Source: Bacillus cytotoxicus
GTDB lineage: Bacteria; Bacillota; Bacilli; Bacillales; Bacillaceae_G
Assembly: GCF_023715645.1 (NCBI RefSeq)
Contig: NZ_JAMBOP010000014.1
Coordinates: 1 to 64,000 of the forward strand
DNA: 64,000 nt
Direction of reading: 5' to 3'
The notes below the pieces were generated by a model. The model did no database searches and was not told where the DNA came from. It saw only the letters and a list, made by a program, of their open reading frames with translations. This document shows positions 16,321 to 23,190 of the stretch, one piece after another. The stretch's first letter is position 1; each line of letters starts with the position of its first letter. The position numbers and the translations under genes were made by a program.

Positions 16321-16782
16321 ATGATGAGTGATGAAAAAAAACCTTCACGTCCACAATTTCGAAATTACTTAAAACAAATTGATGATTTTTTCGAACAAAC
16401 TCCACTTCGTGATGTTATTGCAGATATGAACCACTTTTTCCAAAAGGGAAACCGTTTAGTAACATTTCCAGTTGATTTATTTGAAGTGGAAGATGACCTT
16501 GTTATTAAAGCTGAACTTCCTGGTATTCAAAAGCAACAGATTCATGTTGAAATACAAGGTGAATACTTAAAAATTCTCGTAAAAGAAGAGGTTTTAGGCG
16601 AAGAAATGAACGAATCACATAATTATTATCGCCGCGAGCGTACGATGTCAGAAGCTTCTCGCGTTATTAAACTACCGTATCCCATTAACAAAAAACAAGC
16701 AAAAGCTTCTTATCAAAATGGCATTTTAGAAATCCGTGCACCAAAGCTTCCGCAGCAACATGATATTTTATCGATTGAATAA
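16321..16782 (+). CDS. Small heat-shock protein, Hsp20/alpha-crystallin family
   Basis: A 153-aa chaperone that binds unfolding proteins. The alpha-crystallin domain spans about 47-140: FPVDLFEVEDDLVIKAELPG, the VEIQGEYLKILVKEE strand and the family's closing A-x-x-x-N-G-I-L motif as ASYQNGILEIRAPK. The N-terminal arm is polar. Two ATG codons (16321, 16324) follow CGGAG; the second has better spacing (five bases). The tnpB relic ends directly upstream, so the ribosome binding site and promoter may come from the transposon end or from read-through. Ends in a terminator shared with the SCO gene. Confidence 0.85.
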   Translation: MMSDEKKPSRPQFRNYLKQIDDFFEQTPLRDVIADMNHFFQKGNRLVTFPVDLFEVEDDLVIKAELPGIQKQQIHVEIQGEYLKILVKEEVLGEEMNESHNYYRRERTMSEASRVIKLPYPINKKQAKASYQNGILEIRAPKLPQQHDILSIE

Positions 16783-16783
16783 A

Positions 16784-16811
16784 AAAAGGATGCTCATTCG
16801 CATCCTTTTCT
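16784..16811. terminator. Bidirectional terminator between hsp20 and SCO genes
   Basis: AAAAAGGATGC/GCATCCTTTT arms with a six-base loop; A and T tracts on both sides serve the two convergent genes. Confidence 0.85.
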
Positions 16812-17398
16812 TATTGTGTTAAGCGTCTAATATCACGCAATATATCATCATATGGTGTATTATTCATACCACTATATTCCTTCATCACTTTCCCGTTTTG
16901 ATCCACTAAGTAAAATTTTGTACCATGATAAACTTGATCTTGATTTTCTGGTTTATCAACCAACGTTTTAAAATTGTCTTTCGTAAATTTTTCAATATCG
17001 TCTTGTGAATAACCAGTTAACAAATTCCAATTCTTCGTATCATCAGTAAATTTTTGTACAAATGTTTTTAACTTTTCTGGAGTATCTACCTCTGGATCAA
17101 CACTAAATGATACAAATTGAACATCAAGTTTTTCTTCTTTTGCTAACTTTTGTAACTTCGCCAAATTTGCTGTCATTGGCGGACAAATTGTTTGACAATT
17201 TGTAAATACAAGATCTGCTACCCATACTTTTCCTTTTAAATCTTTCGTACCAAATTTTTCACCATTTTGATTTATGTATTCAAAACTTTGAAGATCCCAA
17301 TTTAACGGCTTACGAAGTTTCGATCCTGAACCGCAGCCAGCTAAAACCAGTAAACAAAAAGCGGTAAAAATACCAATCCATTTTTGATATCGCTTCAC
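16811..17398 (-). CDS. ypmQ: SCO1/SenC-family lipoprotein (cytochrome c oxidase copper-site assembly)
   Basis: A 195-aa lipoprotein: signal peptide with lipobox LAGC (Cys22), then a thioredoxin-like domain. The copper/thiol motif is C68-x-x-x-C72 (TNCQTICPP), and the third ligand His158 lies in QVYHGTKFYLVD. All three residues needed to bind copper are present, so it should help load the CuA site of cytochrome c oxidase outside the membrane, as B. subtilis YpmQ (BsSCO) does. Monocistronic. Confidence 0.9.
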   Translation of the reverse strand: MKRYQKWIGIFTAFCLLVLAGCGSGSKLRKPLNWDLQSFEYINQNGEKFGTKDLKGKVWVADLVFTNCQTICPPMTANLAKLQKLAKEEKLDVQFVSFSVDPEVDTPEKLKTFVQKFTDDTKNWNLLTGYSQDDIEKFTKDNFKTLVDKPENQDQVYHGTKFYLVDQNGKVMKEYSGMNNTPYDDILRDIRRLTQ

Positions 17399-17503
17399 TC
17401 TAGAACACCCTTCTCTCCTATTTCTTCTATCTCACACTAGCGAGCAATATAAACCTCTTACTAGTCTTTATTGTAGCAAAGGTAAACACTATGAGAAAAC
17501 TGT

Positions 17504-17962
17504 TTACCTTACTTGTTCACTAAATCGTACTAATTTTTCAATTGCTTCTTCTTTTTGAAATGTGCTGAACCATCTATAATTTTCTCCATCTAAAATCCGG
17601 TAATGTTGACTAACCATATTTTGTTGTAAACAGAACTCTCCTCTTTTCTCAATTTCCTTCCACCAAATATGTCCACCCATCGTTTTTTCTTTTTTATATT
17701 CGATTTGATGGCGGGCAAGTGTTTGAACAACTTCTAGAGCAGACCCTCCAAATGCCGACTGCAATACTTCACTATTTTGAAACAATGCACAAACTGCAAC
17801 AACAGTCGTCCACGAAGGCAAAATACGTTCTTTTTCAATTTGAACTAACGTCTTTTTAGAGAGCCCTAAAATTTCTGCCATTTCTTCTTGTGTATAATTA
17901 TGCTCTGTACGAATTAGCTTTAATTTTTTGGCAATTGTTAATACCACTTCATCTTTATTCAT
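17504..17962 (-). CDS. Xre-family transcriptional regulator
   Basis: A 152-aa DNA-binding protein. An HTH_3/Cro-C1 domain covers about 10-65 (KLIRTEHNYTQEEMAEILGL, then SKKTLVQIEKERILPSW). The rest (about 85-152) is an aromatic-rich domain (GGHIWWKEIEKRGEF, NYRWFSTFQKEEAIEKL) found in Bacillus regulators of this size. No obvious target gene is adjacent; it may be autoregulated. Confidence 0.82.
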   Translation of the reverse strand: MNKDEVVLTIAKKLKLIRTEHNYTQEEMAEILGLSKKTLVQIEKERILPSWTTVVAVCALFQNSEVLQSAFGGSALEVVQTLARHQIEYKKEKTMGGHIWWKEIEKRGEFCLQQNMVSQHYRILDGENYRWFSTFQKEEAIEKLVRFSEQVR

Positions 17963-18078
17963 ATAACCACCTCTTCTCGTTGTATTTTTACACTTTTTTA
18001 ATAATTAGTCAATTCCATTCACTTCTTACTAGTTCTCGAAAGATCGAGGACCCTTTTCAATTGATATTTCCAGCACGA

Positions 18079-18112
18079 AAAAAGCTACTTGAATATAATC
18101 AAGTAGCTTTTT
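18079..18112 (-). terminator. Terminator after degV
   Basis: Fourteen-base perfect arms (AAAAAGCTACTTGA and complement) around a six-base loop, ending two bases past the degV stop. Confidence 0.85.
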
Positions 18113-18113
18113 C

Positions 18114-18956
18114 CTATTCTGCAAAATAAGCGAATCCAATTGCTCCAGCACCTGTATGTGTACTAATAGCAGGTGTTGTAAAGAAGATTTCTGATTGTGT
18201 AAATCCACTAATTTTTTCAACTGCCTCTTTCATCTTCTGCGCTAACGGTAATGCTTTTGCATGTGGAATTGCAACTGCCTTTACTGTTTTTCCAGCTATG
18301 TCCTCTTCAAATATTTTCCCTAACGCTTTTACAACTTGTCCTTGACTACGTACCTTAGTAATCGGATTGAGGACCCCGTCTTCAACACTAGCAATCGGTT
18401 TAATATTTAATAAAGATCCAATCATCGCTTTTCCTTTACCAATACGGCCACCTTTTACTAAGTTTTCTAACGTATCAACGACAACAAATAGGCGTGTATT
18501 TTTTCTAACTTCTTCAATACGTTTTAAAATATCTTCTAAAGATCGTCCTTCTTGCGCCATTTTTGCTGCCTCAATTACTTGATATCCTAAAGCATGAGTA
18601 GTGAATAAAGAATCTACTACAGTTACTTTTGTATTTGTCATTGTTGCTGCAGTACCTGCTGTTGCAACTGATCCGCTTAGTCCATTTGTTAAATGAATCG
18701 AAAGAACTTGGCTACCGTCCTCTCCTAAACGATCATACAATTCTACAAATGAACCAACTGCTGGTTGAGATGTTTTCGGTAGCTCTTCTGCCTTTTCCAT
18801 TTCTTCAATAAACTTATCTGGTTGTAAGTCTATACGATCTAAATAAGTTTGTCCGTTCACAGAAATTGATAATGGGATAACATGAATATCATATTTCTCA
18901 ATCACATCTTGTGAAAAATCCGCCGTTGAGTCTGTGACAATTTTAATTTTTTGCAT
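18114..18956 (-). CDS. DegV-family fatty-acid-binding protein
   Basis: A 280-aa protein that binds one fatty acid for the FakA/FakB kinase system. Typical blocks: VTDSTADFS (7-15), TSQPAVGSF near 62-70, SIHLTNGLSGSVATA near 89-103, and VVDSLFTTHALGYQ. GGRIGKGKAMIGSLLNIKP near 167-185 is the family's lipid-pocket loop. Several DegV paralogues usually exist per Bacillus genome, so this is a FakB-like protein of unknown acyl preference. Monocistronic with its own terminator. Confidence 0.88.
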   Translation of the reverse strand: MQKIKIVTDSTADFSQDVIEKYDIHVIPLSISVNGQTYLDRIDLQPDKFIEEMEKAEELPKTSQPAVGSFVELYDRLGEDGSQVLSIHLTNGLSGSVATAGTAATMTNTKVTVVDSLFTTHALGYQVIEAAKMAQEGRSLEDILKRIEEVRKNTRLFVVVDTLENLVKGGRIGKGKAMIGSLLNIKPIASVEDGVLNPITKVRSQGQVVKALGKIFEEDIAGKTVKAVAIPHAKALPLAQKMKEAVEKISGFTQSEIFFTTPAISTHTGAGAIGFAYFAE

Positions 18957-19069
18957 GATTTATTTCTTCCCTTTCCACTACGCTCTCCCTGTTATTATAC
19001 TAGTATTCCTACTGCTTTCAACAGTTTAAGGTAATTTTCCCATGAAATTCTTCTTTTTTATGTGTCTAA

Positions 19070-19106
19070 AAAAGAAAACAGCAGAACACCTTTGCTCTGC
19101 CGCAAT
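19070..19106 (-). terminator. Terminator after the 83-aa gene
   Basis: GGCAGAGC/GTTCTGCT arms with wobble pairs and a TTTCTTTTTT tract on the minus strand, just past the stop codon at 19113. Confidence 0.65.
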
Positions 19107-19112
19107 TTTTTC

Positions 19113-19364
19113 CTATGCATTTTTTTCTAACGTATTTATTTCATATACATTTGAATAATCATTCCATTGTAAGCAACTCTGCAAATATTCTCGAAATGAG
19201 TACGAAAACCTTGGTTGTTTTTGTTTTTGAATTTTAGAAATAAAGAGCTGAAGACGCGACTGGATTTGAAACGCTAATGGGTGCTGTGTTTGTAGTACAG
19301 GGATTTCAACCACCTTTACGCATTTTCCTGTTGGATGAGTGAAATAAAAACTCTTCATAATCAC
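19113..19364 (-). CDS. Hypothetical protein, 83 aa
   Basis: A small soluble protein (GTG start, GAGG nine bases upstream; an ATG six bases further in is the alternative). It starts MIMKSFYFTHPTGKCVKVVE and is rich in Gln, Lys and aromatic residues in the middle (FISKIQKQKQPRFSYSFREY). No membrane segment, no known motif. The terminator directly after it supports a real gene. Confidence 0.6.
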   Translation of the reverse strand: MIMKSFYFTHPTGKCVKVVEIPVLQTQHPLAFQIQSRLQLFISKIQKQKQPRFSYSFREYLQSCLQWNDYSNVYEINTLEKNA

Positions 19365-19505
19365 GATATCAATCCTCTTTTTTTGGATTTATAATGTTAG
19401 TATAAACCGACAAATCTAAAAAGTTTGTCTAAATTTTGGAGAAGCATTAATTTTTTTCTTTTTTATATTGTATACGCTTACACCAATAGTATAACAAAGA
19501 AATAA

Positions 19506-19536
19506 AAAAAGTGCCCGTCATAAAGAGGCACTTTTC
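19506..19536 (-). terminator. Terminator after tatC
   Basis: AAAAGTGCC/GGGCACTTTT arms followed by TTTATTTC on the minus strand; overlaps the last codons of tatC. Confidence 0.8.
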
Positions 19537-20261
19537 GATGAAGATTGCAATTCTCGTTTGATTTTTCTTTTATAAACAATCTTTGACATTGTAATACTTA
19601 ATTCATAAATAATTAATAATGGAATTGCTACAGAAAAATCTGAAATAAAATCAGGTGGTGTAATGCATACTGCAATAACAATTAATATAAAGTACGCATA
19701 CCTTCTAATCTTTTGTAATGCTACTGGATTTAATATTCCAATGCTCGTTAAAAACATAGTTACAACAGGTAATTCAAAAATCACAGCAAATGGTACGGTC
19801 ATATTCATAACAAAAGAAAAATACTTCTCAGTTGTAAACATTGTTTGAAACATTTCATCACCAAGACTAACCAAAAAATTTAATACAAACGGTAGAATAA
19901 TAAAATATCCAAAACAAAGTCCACCAACGAATAATATAAATAACCCCGGTACGTATAAAAGCGTCATTTTCCGCTCATGGGGAAGTAATGCTGGCTTGAC
20001 AAATAACCAAAGTTGCAGGGCTGCGATTGGAATAGTACATACGATTGAAAACACAGCCGCAATCACAAAATAAATCCATAAAATATCGCTCGGCCCAAGA
20101 ACTGTTAATTTCATATGTAAATCTTTCACAATAAAACTATAAATCTCTTTCGTATAGGAAAAACCAATAATAAGGAAAAATAAAAAAGCCAAAGCTGTAA
20201 TAATAAGTCGTTTTCGTAACTCACCAAGATGATCTACTATGCTCATTTCGTGATCGTTCAT
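19518..20261 (-). CDS. tatC: Sec-independent (twin-arginine) translocase subunit TatC
   Basis: A 247-aa, six-helix membrane protein that recognises twin-arginine signal peptides. The start at 20261 is preferred because GGGGGAG lies six bases upstream and because it yields the family start MNDHEMSIVDHLGELRKRL; longer readings run into repeat sequence. The conserved Glu in the first periplasmic/cytosolic part (HLGELR) and the FELP loop (AVIFELPVV) are present, and TPPDF (CITPPDFISD) near the last helices fits TatC. It follows tatA, separated by a terminator-like hairpin and a degraded family B repeat. Confidence 0.92.
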   Translation of the reverse strand: MNDHEMSIVDHLGELRKRLIITALAFLFFLIIGFSYTKEIYSFIVKDLHMKLTVLGPSDILWIYFVIAAVFSIVCTIPIAALQLWLFVKPALLPHERKMTLLYVPGLFILFVGGLCFGYFIILPFVLNFLVSLGDEMFQTMFTTEKYFSFVMNMTVPFAVIFELPVVTMFLTSIGILNPVALQKIRRYAYFILIVIAVCITPPDFISDFSVAIPLLIIYELSITMSKIVYKRKIKRELQSSSKSASL

Positions 20262-20288
20262 ATTCTCCCCCATTTCTTTCGTCACTGG

Positions 20289-20319
20289 AAAAAAGATGCA
20301 AGCTCCTCTTACATCTTTT
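20289..20319 (-). terminator. Terminator-like hairpin between tatA and tatC
   Basis: Twelve-base arms (AAAAGATGTAAG/CTTGCATCTTTT) with one wobble and a five-base loop, then T residues on the minus strand. It lies about 30 bases before the tatC start, so tatC must be expressed by partial read-through or from another promoter. This would give more TatA than TatC, as the translocase needs. Confidence 0.65.
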
Positions 20320-20324
20320 CCCCT

Positions 20325-20397
20325 CACAACGGACGTAGGCATCCGATTAATTCAACTAATAATAAGCAGGAACTCCTCCCTACTGATATAAAATTTA
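20325..20397 (-). repeat. Degraded family B repeat at the tatA stop codon
   Basis: Read along tatA: TAA of tatA, then a weak match to the family (ATCAGTAGGGAGG, ACTAATAATAAG, TTGAATTAATCGG), best aligned with the copies at 21405 and 5208. Clearly eroded, but in the same place relative to a stop codon as the intact copies. Confidence 0.5.
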
Positions 20398-20559
20398 TTT
20401 TTTCTCATCTATATCATCATGCAAACCTTTGGCGGATTTTTTAAATTCTTTTAAGGTTTCTCCAAATGCTCGTCCAATTTCCGGTAATTTTTTTGGTCCA
20501 AAAATAATTAATGCTAAAATTAAAATTAAAATTAATCCTGGAAATCCAATATTCGGCAT
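20395..20559 (-). CDS. tatA: Twin-arginine translocase subunit TatA
   Basis: A 54-aa protein: one N-terminal membrane helix ([20 protein letters not shown]), the conserved F-G-P hinge at 20-22, an amphipathic helix ([18 protein letters not shown]) and an acidic/lysine tail. It oligomerises to form the Tat protein-conducting patch. AGGGGGAA precedes the ATG by six bases. It is upstream of tatC in the same direction. Confidence 0.92.
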   Translation of the reverse strand: MPNIGFPGLILILILALIIFGPKKLPEIGRAFGETLKEFKKSAKGLHDDIDEKK

Positions 20560-20752
20560 GCTGCTTCCCCCTTATTTTCAATTAATTTTATTTTGTCAAA
20601 AAAGTCAGAAAACGTCAATGTATTCGCTTCCTTTTATCGAAAAAATTTGAAAATATAATCTTTATACGAATTTCATTTCCTATTCCCTTTGTATATGATA
20701 TGGTGAAAGAGATTAAATACCTCATTTTACTACATGAGAAAGGAGTCGAACT

Positions 20753-21409
20753 ATGTCTCAAAAGATGACTCGAATGACTCAGTTTGTTAAAGAAGAAATC
20801 GCAAATGCAATTACACATGGCATCGGTGCCATTTTAAGCATTCCTGCGTTAATTATTTTAATTATCCATGCATCAAAACATGGAACTGCATCAGCAATTG
20901 TAGGATTTACTGTATATGGTGTTAGCATGCTTATACTATATGTATGTTCAACACTATTACATAGTATCCATCATCCAAAAGTAGAAAAGTTATTCACTAT
21001 TTTAGATCATTCTGCCATCTATATATTCATCGCTGGCACGTATACACCTTTTTTACTCGTTACTCTGCGCGGACCAATAGGCTGGACATTACTTGCGATT
21101 ATATGGACACTTGCAATTGCAGGAATTATTTTTAAAATATTTTTTGTACGTCGCTTTATTAAACTATCCACTTTATTTTATATTCTGATGGGATGGCTCA
21201 TTATCGTTGCAATTAAGCCATTATATGAAAGTTTAACAGGAAGTGGCTTCACGTTATTATTAATTGGCGGAATTTTATACTCTGTCGGTGCCATCTTCTT
21301 CCTATGGGAGAAACTCCCATTTAATCATGCAATTTGGCACCTCTTTGTATTAGGTGGAAGTACGATGCTGTTTTTCTGCGTTTTATTTTATGTATTACCT
21401 GTAGCATAA
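20753..21409 (+). CDS. hlyIII: Hemolysin III (YqfA/PAQR-type membrane protein)
   Basis: A 218-aa, seven-helix membrane protein. The family's metal-site residues are present: ...EEIANAITHGIGA near 16-28 (His), STLLHSIHHP near 66-75 (Ser/His) and FNHAIWHLFVLGG near 190-202 (His pair). Hemolysin III of B. cereus was described as a pore-forming hemolysin; the wider PAQR family may be hydrolases or sensors, so the native role is open. AAAGGAG lies seven bases before the ATG. A family B repeat starts at its stop codon. Confidence 0.9.
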   Translation: MSQKMTRMTQFVKEEIANAITHGIGAILSIPALIILIIHASKHGTASAIVGFTVYGVSMLILYVCSTLLHSIHHPKVEKLFTILDHSAIYIFIAGTYTPFLLVTLRGPIGWTLLAIIWTLAIAGIIFKIFFVRRFIKLSTLFYILMGWLIIVAIKPLYESLTGSGFTLLLIGGILYSVGAIFFLWEKLPFNHAIWHLFVLGGSTMLFFCVLFYVLPVA

Positions 21410-21486
21410 AGTGAAACTTCCATCAGCGGGGAGCTTTATCCCTTGCTGATGGTTAGTTGAACCAATCTGGCTTTTACGGGATAAAA
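21405..21486 (+). repeat. Family B repeat, short form, at the hlyIII stop codon
   Basis: GCATAAAGTGAAACTTCC, where TAA is the hlyIII stop. A hairpin follows (CCATCAGCGGGGAG...CCCTTGCTGATGG) and then the TTAGTTGAACC and GGCTTTTACGGGATAAA blocks. The closing-stem half of longer copies is missing. Confidence 0.7.
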
Positions 21487-21528
21487 AAAGTCTCAGCTTT
21501 TTGAAATTATAGCTGAGACTTTTTTTGC
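21484..21528. terminator. Bidirectional terminator between hlyIII and plsC
   Basis: AAAAAAGTCTCAGCT and complement, 15-base arms around a 14-base loop, T tracts on both strands. Confidence 0.85.
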
Positions 21529-22248
21529 TTATTTTTCCAACTGACTTTCAATGATATCTTGGATATATTTCGTTAATTCTTTCATATCCATATTTTCATA
21601 TTGTTCTGCTGTAATTGGTTTCGAAATTGTGACTGTTGCATGCGCCGGCTTCATTCGATTTCCATTTGCTTCAAACATTTTATACGTTCCGTCCAATGTT
21701 ACAGGTAAAATCGCTACACCTGCTTTTACAGCAAGATGGAAACTACCAGGTTTAAATTCTCCCATTTTATTACCCTTACTTCGAGTTCCTTCTGGGAAAA
21801 TAACGATAGAATGCCCTTGTTTTAACAGTTCAATCCCATCTTTAATAGCTTGCAGTGATTGACGGCGATTTTTGCGATCCATAAATACACAATTCATCAT
21901 TTCCATCCACGTTGATACAAGTGGAAATTTTTTAATTTCTGCTTTCGAAACGAATCCAATTGGTTTATTTAAATAACCTAGTAAAACTGGAATATCCATG
22001 TCACTTTGATGATTGCTTACAACGAGTACTGGCTTATCTTGTGGTATATTTTCCAGTCCATTCACTTGTATTGTTGATCCAACTACACGAATCATCTTCT
22101 TTCCAAACCAATTCGTCGTTTTATGCACCAGCTTATCTTTTTCTTGCGGTGATAATGTATGTAACTTTCGTTTTACGCGCCACATTTTTGGCGTAATACC
22201 AATTACAATTAAAATTAAGTATAAAATCTTAAAAACTGTTTGAATCAT
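21529..22248 (-). CDS. plsC: 1-acyl-sn-glycerol-3-phosphate acyltransferase (PlsC type)
   Basis: A membrane-bound enzyme that makes phosphatidic acid from lysophosphatidic acid and acyl-ACP. After an N-terminal hydrophobic segment (MIQTVFKILYLILIVIGI), the acyltransferase motifs are the HX4D-type motif in VVSNHQSDMDIPVL (near 77-90), FVSKAEIKKFP, and the glycerol-phosphate motif VIFPEGTRSKGN near 150-161, then VKAGVAILPV. I start at 22248 (239 aa) because GGGGG lies eight bases upstream. Monocistronic. Confidence 0.87.
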   Translation of the reverse strand: MIQTVFKILYLILIVIGITPKMWRVKRKLHTLSPQEKDKLVHKTTNWFGKKMIRVVGSTIQVNGLENIPQDKPVLVVSNHQSDMDIPVLLGYLNKPIGFVSKAEIKKFPLVSTWMEMMNCVFMDRKNRRQSLQAIKDGIELLKQGHSIVIFPEGTRSKGNKMGEFKPGSFHLAVKAGVAILPVTLDGTYKMFEANGNRMKPAHATVTISKPITAEQYENMDMKELTKYIQDIIESQLEK

Positions 22249-22316
22249 ATAGTACCCCCACATATTGTCATCCGTTTTACATTATACTAGACAAAGGAAG
22301 GAAAAAGAAGAAAAAA

Positions 22317-22345
22317 TGTCCAAACAACAAGCGTTTGGACATTTT
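22317..22345. terminator. Bidirectional terminator before plsC, after azoR
   Basis: ATGTCCAAAC and complement (AACAAGC loop) with T and A tracts. It ends azoR on the minus strand. Confidence 0.8.
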
Positions 22346-22360
22346 TCATAATATGATAGA

Positions 22361-23002
22361 TTAAAATTGTTTTGCTAACTCTTCCGCTTTTTCAATAGCT
22401 CGTTCTTTAATTTCAGGTGCTTGTGCAGGGTTTACACTCATACCTTCTACTGCCATATATTCTACATCCGTTACACCCATGAAACCTAACATTGCTTGTA
22501 AGTGATTACGACCAAAGTCCGCTCCTGCGTATGCTCCTTCAGAATAAATACCACCTGTCGCTTGGATATGAATTGCTTTTTTACCTTCTAATAAACCAAT
22601 TGGACCATTTTCTGTATATTTAAATGTTTTACCTGCAATTGCTATATTATCTAAGTATGCTTTTACAACCGGTGGATAGCTTAAATTCCACATTGGCGTT
22701 ACAAATACATATTTATCTGCGTGCATAAATGTTTCTAAGTTTCCGTTCATTGCTGCAATTTTTTGTTGTTGACTTTCACTTAATGTTTCAAAGCCTTCTC
22801 CTGCCCCAAGTTTTCCCCAAGCGGCAAACACCTCTCCATCAATTGCAGGTACGTTTGTATGGAATAAATCAATTGTTAACACTTCATCTTGTGGATTCGC
22901 TTGTTTATAAGCTTCAATAAACGCTTCTCCTACCGCCATTCCGAATGATACTTCTGCTGGATTTGGATTTGCTGTAATAAATAATACTTTTGTCATGTTC
23001 AT
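22361..23002 (-). CDS. azoR: FMN-dependent NADH-azoreductase
   Basis: A 213-aa flavodoxin-fold enzyme that reduces azo dyes and quinones in two-electron steps. FMN-binding landmarks: ANPNPAEVSFGMAV near 11-24, TPMWNLSYPPVVKAYLDNI near 102-120, and ATGGIYSEG near 147-155. Of two nearby ATG codons the first is used here; the second, two residues in, has comparable spacing from GGGAG. Two inverted repeats upstream look like binding sites for a thiol or quinone-sensing repressor. Confidence 0.9.
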   Translation of the reverse strand: MNMTKVLFITANPNPAEVSFGMAVGEAFIEAYKQANPQDEVLTIDLFHTNVPAIDGEVFAAWGKLGAGEGFETLSESQQQKIAAMNGNLETFMHADKYVFVTPMWNLSYPPVVKAYLDNIAIAGKTFKYTENGPIGLLEGKKAIHIQATGGIYSEGAYAGADFGRNHLQAMLGFMGVTDVEYMAVEGMSVNPAQAPEIKERAIEKAEELAKQF

Positions 23003-23057
23003 TTCTCTCCCTTTTTAAATATATCTTTAATTCGAGATTTTCAATAAAAAAGTAAAT

Positions 23058-23132
23058 CACTTATCTTACGTAAGTAATAATATCTAATAAACGTTCTCCT
23101 GTCAAGAAAAAATAGTTACTTTTTTTTAGTAA
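23058..23132. promoter_or_regulatory. Paired inverted repeats upstream of azoR, possible operators
   Basis: Two similar palindromes: CTTACGTAAG at 23065-23074 (within TTACTTACGTAAG on the minus strand) and TTACT-N7-AGTAA at 23116-23132. Half-sites share TTACTT/AAGTAA. In B. subtilis azoreductase genes are repressed by YodB or MhqR-type regulators that bind such palindromes under quinone stress; assignment here is inference. Confidence 0.5.
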
Positions 23133-23149
23133 GTAAATAACTTTACAAA

Positions 23150-23189
23150 AAAGAGTTATCTCGCTTATAAACGAGACAACTCCTTTTTA
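23150..23189 (-). terminator. Terminator after pbpC
   Basis: AAGGAGTTGTCTCG/CGAGATAACTCTTT arms with one mismatch, then a T tract on the minus strand. Confidence 0.8.
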
Positions 23190-23190
23190 A

